Part shown: positions 55,141 to 64,000 of the stretch, one piece after another
How positions within the stretch are numbered: the stretch's first letter is position 1
Layout: the number at the start of each line of letters is the position of its first letter
Assembly (NCBI GenBank): GCA_029204225.1
Contig: CM055095.1
Span: forward strand, 37,970,597 to 38,034,596
Direction of reading: 5' to 3'
Source: Diphasiastrum complanatum
Lineage: Eukaryota > Streptophyta > Lycopodiopsida > Lycopodiales > Lycopodiaceae
Length of the DNA: 64,000 nucleotides
The notes under the pieces: model-generated
The model's database searches: none
What the model saw: the letters and a program-made list of their open reading frames with translations, nothing else
What the model was told of the DNA's origin: nothing
Position numbers and translations under genes: made by a program

Positions 55141-55939
55141 AGAATAATAAGGAAATATGATGATTCTTAAGATAATGAGTAATTTTCAATCTATTGAAAG
55201 AGTCAGGAATTCAGATCAATTAGTTGAAAATCTACATTTCTTTACTCTAGTGCATAATTGAGATTGTGTGGATCTCTCAGGCATTCTCATAAAGGTAATT
55301 TATTTTTACTTATGAGGAATTTGCTTACCTTAGTGGATGAAGTTCTACTACAGATTGTAGTCTATAGATGCTTGTGTACGATTTTCAACCTAGATCTCCA
55401 GTTATTTGGGAGACAGACAAATCTATCGAGATTGAATGGTTGCTATTTTCTTGCGTGAGATGCTAGGGATAGAGCACTTAACTCAAGAGAGTATTCAGGG
55501 TGATCAGAATTGAGTTAAAGTCATTTTTATCTTGATGCATCTCCTAGAGATTTTAAAAGGATGAATTGTTATACCTTAGTTTTTTCTTAAATTCTAAGTG
55601 TATTTGTACCAAGAAGCATTTATGATAGGTTTACAAGAAATTGTGGATAGTCTTAGACTATAATTATTTGTTTCTTTAACTTTTGAATATTGATCTTCAA
55701 TGTAGGTGATGATTCACCTAGTGGTTCATGTAAATTGAATTTACCTGAAGGTAACATTATTAATTTGAAGAGAATCAGACCCAATAGGAAAATTTATCAC
55801 TTAGTGTACTTCTAGAAGCATATATAGTACTTCAGAGCAGTGGTAAACAATTGGGAAATTGTTCCATCTCTAAGTACTTATTTGATCTTCAAAGTCAAAC
55901 TAAGGGTAATGATTTTCTGTGTGAAAGTTGAAGGATTGG

Positions 55940-56243
55940 TTTGTTAGCTTTTGAACTTGATCTTCAGGATAAGTCGACTGCTCATCTTGTGTTTCATATA
56001 AACTACTTAAAACTTAGTTTATATAATGATGACAGTTGAATGTGTTGAAGATTTTACCCATTCGGAGGACTTAGCGCTCAATGTACCTTTGGAACCTAAA
56101 AGAGTACTTGAAATCAGAGAAAAACAATTGAGAAATCGTTCTATCTCTGAGTGCTTGATTACGTAAATGGGCCAAATTGAGGATGATGATTCGTGGGAAA
56201 AAGTTAGAAGCATAATGAGGATCTTCCCTAGTTTCCACTTCTG
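55940..56243 (+). pseudogene. Gypsy I integrase end and chromodomain
   Basis: LLAFELDLQDKSTAHLVFHI, NYLKLSL, then LEPKRVLEIREKQLRNRSIS and EDDDSWEKVRSIMRIFPSF. This is the FHVS.LK block followed by a chromodomain with the typical REK.LRNR and D.SWE motifs. Two stops. It is directly followed by the polypurine tract and LTR, as in chromoviruses. Confidence 0.8.
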
Positions 56244-56271
56244 AGGACAAAAGTGGTTTAAGGGGGAAGAA

Positions 56272-56753
56272 TGTTATGTCCATGTCCAGTATGTGGGATT
56301 CAAAATAATTCTTGACATGGATAGCCGGTACTCTAGTGTATAAGGTTGTTAGTTACGCCACGCCATTCCAAGCTTGGTCAGTAATGTAATTAATAATCTT
56401 ATGAGAGCCCAGACCTATAATTGGACTTATGGAGCACTTGCATGGTGTTTGACTGCTATTATGCAAGAATAGGAGATCAATTGCTTTTGATAGAATTGGA
56501 GGGATCCTAGAGGGAATATTCTCTATCTTTTGGAGATTATATAACCTGGTGGAACTCGCCCTACTCATTCCAAATTCATGTTTTCAAGAGCCAGGATCCT
56601 CTCCTCTCTTGCATTCAATCACCATGGCTTAGGGGTGAAGTGGTTAGGGATTTGACTATCCGTTTCCTGTTGGTTGGGTGGTTTGGCTCCACAGGTGTCT
56701 TTTTGGTTGCATGCAACAGGATCTAGGTAGACCTTCATGTGGCGAATCTTATA
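56272..56753 (+). repeat. 3' LTR of gypsy I (482 bp)
   Basis: Starts TGTTATGTCC after aagggggaagaa. It has a short insertion ('attccaaattcatgttttc', about 56566-56585) relative to the 5' copy. Confidence 0.88.
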
Positions 56754-58998
56754 CCCCACCCTTTTACTTTAGATAAAACCATTCTGCCCTAAATTGTCCC
56801 CCTAGAAGAAAATCACATTTGGAACCTTCTAGACATCTGCTAAATTGGTGTAAGTGAGGGCCAAAGATTACCATTTCTTAGTTTGATGAGTTTGGTGTGT
56901 TGAGCTTCTTGTACTATATTTTCTAGATATCTTAGAGATTCATTTAAGCTATTGACAACCATTGAAATTCATCAAGTGTTTTTAGTTGGAGAGTATTTTG
57001 TGAATGTTGATTCTTGTCTCTATACTTCATTTGATGCCAATAAAAGTTCATAGCATGGTAGTAGGGCACTTTCCTACCTTCTTTAGTTGTTAATTTTTCT
57101 CTCTAGACATTTTCTGTTCTTTGGCCCATTTTCTCTCTCTAGCCCTACATAGACAATTTTTGCCATGCCTTTTTTGTTTGTGATTAAACTCGCGTTCTGT
57201 TTGCTGCATTGGTGTTTCCTAGTAGTTAGGCATCTTCGAAGAAGTCATTTTCTTTGCTAGCCCTTTACAAAAACCCTGATTCCATAAACACTAATTTTTT
57301 TGGTTTCTAAAGGTTGGAAAAAATGCAATTTTGGAAGAACAAGATCAATGCGTAAAAGTAGACAACACATGATCAAAGTTCTCTTTCAAAAGTTATGCAA
57401 AAATCAAAATTTTGGTCAAAGAAGGCACTTATACATTTTGTAAACAACAATTTTCTATTCCTTTTTTGAGTGGACCTAAATGTTAAATGTTTTTCAACAA
57501 GTCTTCAGATCCATTTTCTACCCTTTTTACTAGCTAGAAGTGAAGTTATTGCAAAGTCAAACTTCGGTCAAAACAAAGCATTATGTTTTTTGTTCTACAA
57601 GATTTTGTTCAAGATTTCATGTGGATCTTTTAATATCACACTTGAAGTTGAATTTGTTGCACTTTCATGCTTGTGAATCAAAGTTTTCTATCAAAAGATC
57701 TCTAAGGTCAAAGTTTGGTCAAAATAGGACAATACTCTATTTTCTGCAGACAGATCCTACTTTGATGATGAATGGATTTACCTTATTTCAAAATATTCCT
57801 CTTTAAAATCAAAGAAGGTTCGCATGTAAAGAAAAACGTGTATTGGGTATTTTCAGACTTTTATTGCTTTTCTTGCACACCAAGTTTTGCAACATATGTG
57901 AACAACCTCCAGTGTGACCTTTTGGAGGGCTTCTACAATGATTTTGGTTCATATACGCTTGCTGAATTTTTCAAATACATTTGTAACATTAATAGCAATC
58001 CTTTCTTAAGCCTATTAGTTTTTTTGTGTGGACCTAAGATCTACTTGGGGTGCCAACAAGAGTTCGCTCCCTCAATAGTTTCGTATTACATACTTTTACA
58101 CTAGTTTTGCTTCTGATTTACTTACGGACATTTCCATCTTTTCAAAAATTTCACTAGTATTTCTTCTCATTTTTCAGCATTTCATTTTTGTCATCCTCTA
58201 TGCTCTTTTTATTTCACTTGTTTATGTACTTGTGTTTGTATTGAAAGCGACAAGTGAAATGGGTCCCACTTGCATTTTTATGTTTTAATAACATATCCGT
58301 CACTTAGCTCTATCATTACCTCTTATGGGTATTTTGGGGACACTGAATTGGAAAACTGACTATATGCATTAGAGTCCTATTTTGAGATCTATCCAACACG
58401 TGATGCTTTTAGGATTAAGATATTTGCTCTTTATTTCTGAGGCAAAGCTAAGTCTTGTTGGTAGACATGTAGATGAGATGGTTTTCCTTTTGATTGGTAT
58501 ACTTTTCTCAAGGATCTTATTCATGCTGTATCCACTCAATCATTCACATACTTTTTCTGGTGTAAACACTAACCGGGATATATGTCATGCTTCAACATGA
58601 TATTCCAAATGCTACAGAAGTTTATGTCAATGAGGTTGTCGATATAGGTCATGGGTTAAAGGATATTACAGAGGAGCTTCTTGTCCGGCTCTAGGGCGCT
58701 ACAAGACCCTAGTTATAGCAGAAGGTCTAGCTGGTAGGCACAATGTCCTAATTGTGGTAGAGGTTACACAGATAGATGGGACAGAGGATTGTCCAGATTT
58801 TCATGATTGTATAACCCAGGATCAGCTATTCTTGGATACATCATTTCATTGGTCTCCATCCATTCTTGTTATTTTTCTAAATACTATAGATTGAGTTCAA
58901 ATGGTACAATATGCCTATTGAGAGTAGCCAGATGAGGTTGCTTCTTTAGTTTTGGTTCATGGTTTGTGTGATGAGGAACATGTGCATGGGATTAATCA
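56754..58998. other. Unassigned T-rich sequence with diverged repeats
   Basis: No gene recognised. Between 57340 and 57750 a loose unit of about 180 bp recurs three times, each with 'ggtcaaa.(a/g)(a/g).' and 'ttttct.c' landmarks. Plus-strand frames at 57772-58104 and 58382-58600 match nothing known. Confidence 0.45.
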
Positions 58999-60363
58999 TG
59001 CCCATAAAATGATTGACCTCATATCTATATCCCATAAGGAGGTGAGGAGGCCTAAGTTGACCCGTGAATTAATTACAATTATAAGGGGCAGGGACCTCAT
59101 GGTATTGAATCATAATTAATGGCTGGAAGCCTAAACCCATGATGGTGAATTTATATGGAACTAGAGTCACTCATCTGTCAATGGCAGATGTGGCCTAGTT
59201 AGGCTGCTGATGTGTCCCAATGAGGTGTCCGGAGTAAAAGCCTTGGAGGGTAAAGGTATACCCATAGGCCTCTCTGTGAGGAGAGCTTAATTTGTGAATG
59301 GTAGCTACATGATGATGGATTGACGTCTTGTGTACATTGTGCGAATTGCTAGAGGTCCATAGCTTGGGGCTAGATCTGTTCAATCTAGATTAGGTTAGAT
59401 AGGTTTGATCCACCATCTATTCTCTTTGTGTTCCTTGGCTTTAGCATCCTAGTTTGTGACTTTGGTGGCCTTTGTAGTTGGAAGGATTAGTAAATAATGC
59501 ATATCAGCGAGCATTACAAATTGTCCGCTTGATATAGAGAGGACCGTACGAAATTTCTAAAGAGATTGGATCTATGGCTTACCAATTAGACCTTTTGGAA
59601 GAAACTCAAGTACACCTAGCATTTCACATAAGTCAACTAAAGAAAAGTCTACGTGAAGGGGATCACCTTGGTTATAGAGATCAATTGGACCTGTCACATC
59701 ATCCAATGTGACTACATTTGAACCTGAGGTCTTGGATACTAAAATTAAATGATTACGTAGTCATATAATTACTGAGCATCTAGTTCGATGGAAAGGTCAT
59801 TCAGATAATGATGACTCTTGGGAACAACGAGACAGCCTTAGAAAGAACTTCCCTAACTTTAGGTTTTGAGGAAAGAACATGGTTTAAGGGGGGAAGAATG
59901 CCAAGCCCATAAAATGACTAACCTCAGATCTATGTTTTGTAAGGAGGTCACTAAGCCTAACTCGACCCATGAATTAATTATGATTATGAGTTGGGGCCCT
60001 CGTGTTATTAAATTATAATTAATGCTTGGAGGCCTATGGTAGATTTATATGAAACTAGCAATCACTCATCCGTCAATGGCAAATGTGGCCAAGTTAGGTT
60101 GTTGATGTGTCCCAACGAGGTGTCCCAGATCACTCCTAGTTGGAGTAGATTCTTGAAGGCTATAAGTATACCCATAGGACTCTTTAAGAGGAGAGCTTGA
60201 TTTGTGAATGGTAGCGACATGCTACTAGACTGGCATCTCTCGTACATTGTGAGAAGTGCTAGTGGTCTGATCTAGATTAGGTTGGGTAGGTTTGATCCAC
60301 CATCCGTTCTCTTTGTGTGCCTTAGCTTCAGCATCCTAGTTTGTGATTTGGTGGTCTTTATAG
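58999..60363 (+). mobile_element. Ty3/gypsy chromovirus J, reduced to LTRs and integrase tail
   Basis: LTR-like repeats 58999-59477 and 59899-60363 (both with 'gcccataaaatga' near the start) surround only 420 bp. That interior holds the integrase end with chromodomain, then polypurine aaggggggaagaa (59886-59898). PBS, gag, protease and RT are missing, so deletion started at the 5' LTR edge. No clear target duplication. Confidence 0.82.
59530..59868 (+). pseudogene. Gypsy J integrase end and chromodomain
   Basis: RGPYEISKEIGSMAYQLDLL, QVHLAFHISQLKKSLREGDH, a frameshift at about 59690, then EPEVLDTKIK, LRSHIITEHLVRWKGHSDND and DSWEQRDSLRKNFPNF. The GPY motif, FHIS.LKK and chromodomain (HLVRWKG, DSWE) are plain. 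One TGA and one shift. Confidence 0.83.
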
Positions 60364-61440
60364 GGTTCATACTTTAATTCCTCTAGTTTTGCCAAATGCA
60401 TGTGATGTTCTTGCAAGTCTATTAAAGATTCATGTTCCTGTGGCGATTGGCATTCATGTTCTTGTGGCGATTGGCATGCATGCCAATGTCCTATTAGCTC
60501 CACAACATTTTCTAGCTCATTACGCTACCTCTTATAACTCCAATGATATTCATTATGATTTGGGTCATCACAATACTATATGGTGCAAATAGTGTGGTTG
60601 GATTTGTCTCTTGTGTTATCAACACAATTTTCTATGTTTTGAGCATAGTTCTTGTGATTAAAGCTACGAATCTGGGTTAGGCACACTCCTAGTATCACAA
60701 CATTAGATACACTCCAAATCAACATTAGTTTCATTGAAGAATCCAAGTAGAAATGGAATTTTCTAGGTTTGTATCTTTTCCTACTTTTTACTTGTTGCCT
60801 GGTTCAATTTATGCCCAATTTCCTATCATAATTTCATGATTTTAACGTTATAGACTTGTCGTTATCTTTTTAGCTTTCTAGAGGTATTGAACTACTTGAG
60901 CTAGCTATTACTCAAGTTCCTGTAAATAATTTAAGCACCACACATGCTATTCAAGTACTCTCCATTTGATCATCAACCATTTGAGATCATCGATCACTTG
61001 ACATCATCAACCACTTGAGATCATTAATCATTCAAGATCAATTATCAGAGATCATCAACCCATTGTGATCAACCACTTAACATCAACTATCATCAGTCAT
61101 TTCTCTAATTACTCAAGATCATTTGAGTCCAACTACTTGAAACCTAATACTCAAGTTAGTAATCATTAACAAATCAAGCTCGTTATAAAGACTATTGACT
61201 CTGAATAATTAAGATTAACAACCATCTAAGTCCAATCACTCAAGATCTACTACAGTTATTACTTTACAACTCAAGTGGCTTCAAGTTAGATCAAATTCAC
61301 TAATCAAAATCTCAAGCTAAAACCACTCGACCTCACAACTACTCGAGTTACACAAAGAACTTTCTAGTACTTGGGTTACCAAAAGAGGTATGTTTTTTAA
61401 AGTCTTTCATAATAGCTTTATTGGCTTGTTAAAAAGAGAT
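60364..61440. other. Unassigned sequence with an ATCA/TTGA-rich degenerate repeat
   Basis: No gene. 60965-61150 is a degenerate array of a roughly 20-bp unit of the form 'atcatcaaccacttgagatc', about eight copies. Beyond it 'actcaag' variants continue to 61350. Confidence 0.6.
60965..61150. repeat. Degenerate ~20-bp minisatellite
   Basis: Repeats of 'gatcatcaaccacttgaga' with substitutions, eight or so units, in AT-rich intergenic DNA. Confidence 0.7.
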
Positions 61441-61492
61441 TCCATCATTTATTTCATCTTTGGATTCAAACCCACAAATGTCCACTTCTCCT

Positions 61493-61800
61493 CTATCCAA
61501 TAATGGAAGTCAAGGTTTGTTTGAGAGAGGTTTCAAGGAGGGAGGCTGAGGAGCCTGCTATTCTACCTTGAAGACGCACAAAAGAGCGAGAACAATCAAT
61601 GATATCTTCAAACTTCGAAAGAGAAGAGATTTTAGCATAGAGGGCAGGACGTAGAGACTTGTACCAGATCAAGGAATTGTTCATAATATAGACTAAGTGT
61701 CACTTGCGGGATAAATGAGAAAAGATCTCCATAGTTATGTCTTAGAATTCAAGTTTTGAGAGCTTATTGGCAATCTCGACTTCTATCACTATGTACTTTG
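61493..61800 (-). pseudogene. Possible gypsy gag fragment
   Basis: Minus strand: IMNNSLIWYKSLRPALYAKI, then SSLSKFEDIIDCSRSFVRLQ, a pattern like the FI.GLRP.L...I......F.DLID.A....R part of some gypsy gags. Upstream frames are broken. The assignment rests on a weak pattern only. Confidence 0.3.
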
Positions 61801-62249
61801 TTTCTTCTGTGATGCCAGTGAAATTTAAGTCTTCGAAACTTTCTTCTCGGTCCACATGCCATACAGAAGGTCGTACCACATGTGTGAGGCTTGGATCTCA
61901 GTCAAGTAGATTAATGATTTTATGATTGCTCTTGATTAATGTGTGTAGAATTGCTAATCTAGATCTTGTTCTTGACATCTAGTTTTGTACTCAATTGGTA
62001 ATCAATCAATCAATCCCTATTGGGAGTAAGTAATAGGCTCAAGCAAGGTCCAAAATACGTACTTCAACAAAGAAGTTGGCGAAGGAAGGCATGCTGAGGT
62101 CAGATTCCTAGTCTTATAGTCTAATTACATCTTACCTCACCACCTCCATGTGCAATTCAACTTCTATAAGTTTGTTGTTTGCTTCTCAGACAATAGTGAT
62201 AGTTTATGTGGACTATTCAGAATAGTATGGCATCACAAAATTTCCTCAA

Positions 62250-62479
62250 TTAGCAACAAGAAAAACTTAGATAATTACATTACTCTCTATAGGAAGCTAG
62301 TTGGTTCACTCATCTATCTAACCATTACTAGACCAGATCTAAGCTACTGTGTTGGAAGATTGAGTCAATTCATGCAAGATCCTAGTGAGGAGCATTGGAA
62401 GCTAGGGAAACGAGTTTTGAGGTACATCATTGCAACTCACGGACTTCCTGATACCTCTCTTCTCAAACCTAACTTCTAA
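62250..62479 (+). pseudogene. Ty1/copia RT-RNase H connection fragment
   Basis: [40 protein letters not shown] and [14 protein letters not shown] are the canonical copia block between RT and RNase H. Only about 70 codons remain, ending TAA at 62477. It differs from the copia elements elsewhere in the window and looks like a separate lineage. Confidence 0.85.
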
Positions 62480-63822
62480 GCACTAAGTTCTACTGCTAAT
62501 TTTTAGGCAGGACGTCATTGATTACAGTCTACATTGCACACTGTATAGAGGTGCATTACCCCATCGAACGACGAACACTACAAAAGACAATTGTTTTTGC
62601 CTTAAACAAAGGTGAGGAACAAAAACACCCCAAAAAAGGAAACTTTGTTTCAAAACGGCAGGTACCTGTTTGAAACACTTTTCCCCATTTTGAAATGGGA
62701 CCCGAAACAATGAATTCACTAACTAAAGGGAATTATTTTCAAAAGTAGGTTAATTAAGACCTTACGCATGCTAGCCAGAACTAACCTTGTAGTTATCCCA
62801 AAAATCATGTTAATTAGTGACATAACATTAAGAGTTCAACACAGGATAGTCATTAACCTGCCTCTTTGGCAGTTTGCTTGATGGGTTCATTGGGTTGCCA
62901 CTTGCTACAAAGATACCTTACTTAAAACTAGATGTCTAGCTTGGGTTGCTGATGAACACTATCACCTGCAATCAGTGGACCATTTGCTAACTAGTCTGTC
63001 CAGGCCATGTAAGGTCTCTGACTGAACCTTAACAATTTGCTTACCATAACATTATACTAGACAGCTCTCTACATTATTCAATGTGTTTAAATTAAGAATA
63101 TCCTTTGATTGCAAAACAAGGGTAGCGATGCATAAACAAATGACAATGAAAATCTGATCGCATTCTTTATCCAAACAGCATTCTCTGTTCCAGCTTAGAA
63201 CATCATGATATAAGTACCTGAGCTTGTGATCTGAAATACATAAAGGGAGTGTAACGCAGAAAGTTTGAAACTCGGGAAGTATAAATATCCGCATACCTGC
63301 ATAATCAAGTTTTTCATCATGGCATCATGGAATTTTAAGTGATAGCAGAGCTAGACAAGTCAATCATGTATGGCAGAACATACTTTTCTATTTGCCTTGT
63401 TATATGGCTCTTGTCCCATAATCCTGCACGTGAAAGGTAACCCCATCTGGAACAGTAGTAGGCAGCAAGTCAAGAATATCAGAAATTTGGAAACTTTGGC
63501 TTCACTCAAATAAAGGGTCAAAATTGAATCTAAGAGTATGGAAAACTATAGGCCTTCCAATTGATCCAGGATGAAGGCTGTTTTAAGAATCCAAGAAAAT
63601 GCTCCAAAGAATGGTAGGCGTATTGGCAAAACCAGAAGCAATAAGTCCATACTGCTGCAAAGATGCTATGAAGACCATGTAGCTTCACTTTACAAAGCAC
63701 CAGCTCGAACACAACAAGCCATACATAAAGGTGCATGGGGTGGATGACAGGGTCCCATGTACTAGCATTATTGGGTATACATGTTGCTCACTATCTGAAA
63801 CAAAAAAGGATGACTTTTGTAC
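62480..63822. other. Unassigned sequence upstream of the right-edge exon
   Basis: No coding segment supported. Contains inverted motifs at 62648-62676 (GTTTCAAAA...TTTGAAAC around GGTACC) and CCCATTT/AAATGGG at 62684-62699. Probably includes an intron of the gene at the right edge. Confidence 0.45.
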
Positions 63823-63953
63823 CTCTGATTAAAGTAATTCCCATCTGCCTCAAGCATTGGAGCAATTTTTTGATCCAGTCTTGCCATTACTACCAGCAGC
63901 TTCTGCATACTATCTGCTAGTTCCTCCCCATTCATCTCTGTGGCACTTTTTGT
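63823..63953 (-). CDS. Probable internal exon of an unknown host gene (partial)
   Basis: On the minus strand a CAG acceptor (63954-63956) is followed by an open, coding-like segment of 131 bp (TKSATEMNGEELADSMQKLL, then VVMARLDQKIAPMLEADGNY, FNQ) and a GT donor (63822-63821, AG/GTAC). It has the amphipathic helical look of a coiled-coil protein. I do not recognise the family. The absence of transposon similarity and the good splice signals argue for a host gene whose other exons lie beyond the right edge. Confidence 0.45.
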
Positions 63954-64000
63954 CTGTGAATAGTTTCAAAGGGTGGATCTTTACAAAGACATCACAAAGA

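Larger units (their letters stand above)
53343..56753 (+). mobile_element. Ty3/gypsy chromovirus I, internally deleted
   Basis: Paired LTRs 53343-53803 and 56272-56753 start TGTTA(C/T)GTCCATG. PBS TGGTATCAGAGC is at 53805-53816 and a long polypurine tract aagggggaagaa lies at 56260-56271. The interior, 2.5 kb, holds a protease-like scrap (about 54917-55000) and the integrase end with chromodomain (about 55940-56243). RT is not found. LTR ends read ...CTTATA rather than CA, and no convincing target duplication is visible, so the outer edges are approximate. Confidence 0.85.

Noticed and set aside
60965-61150. CRISPR-like regular repeats
   Set aside because: Units are degenerate, contiguous and without unique spacers, in plant nuclear DNA. 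It is a minisatellite.
62577-62600. CACTA transposon end (CACTACAAAAGA)
   Set aside because: No matching inverted end and no 3-bp target duplication found nearby; twelve bases alone are too little.

Overview
The window is plant nuclear DNA: AT-rich, mostly retrotransposon, with plant Ty1/copia and Ty3/gypsy (chromovirus) proteins, PBS motifs of the TGGTATCAGAGC type (initiator Met tRNA), CT/GA microsatellites and intron-containing host exons at both edges. The species cannot be named; the repeat load fits a large plant genome. Host genes are confined to the edges: the 3' end of an acid (triacylglycerol) lipase gene at 1-576 and a probable coding exon of an unknown gene at 63823-63953 (minus). 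Almost everything else is layered transposable elements, nearly all broken.

Layout. 1.7-4.3 kb: minus-strand copia remnant with a 562-bp tandem duplication. 5.8-7.1 kb: plus-strand copia 3' half with a 190-bp LTR. 7.5-27.2 kb: a four-level nest. A coiled-coil reading frame (7540-8270, resuming at 26827) is split by an LTR-complete copia element (8271-26821, TSD TGATC). That copia is split in gag by a 12.7-kb element with 35-bp terminal inverted repeats (9656-22323). This in turn is split by a young minus-strand LTR element (12889-18223, TSD ATCAT) that has no pol but carries an unusual ~650-codon ORF. 27.2-32.1 kb: an LTR remnant of a relative of that element, split by a second, internally deleted copy of the large copia family (27967-31865, TSD TCCAC).

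32.9-33.4 kb holds a gypsy gag scrap. 35.6-40.3 kb is a minus-strand copia element with an internally inverted ~0.5-kb segment and a (GA)n microsatellite grown inside its RNase H codons. 40.3-45.4 kb is non-coding apart from a GC-palindrome module. 45.5-52 kb contains gypsy fragments, including a minus-strand chromovirus with intact gag, a deleted pol and a perfect 140-bp tandem duplication over its gag start. 53.3-56.8 and 59.0-60.4 kb are two internally deleted gypsy chromoviruses with paired LTRs; 62.3 kb holds a small copia RNase H scrap.

The most promising unusual system is the TIR element at 9656-22323. Its plus-strand gene (decayed, with introns) encodes a DDE-transposase-like core whose spacing of D, CxxC, HxxxxH and E closely follows the RAG1/Transib core. 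Two further minus-strand spliced genes of unknown function run toward it, so the layout is convergent. Second is the nested pol-less LTR element, whose protein keeps a zinc-knuckle skeleton (CCHC degraded to CCYY) followed by an internally duplicated domain of unknown function.
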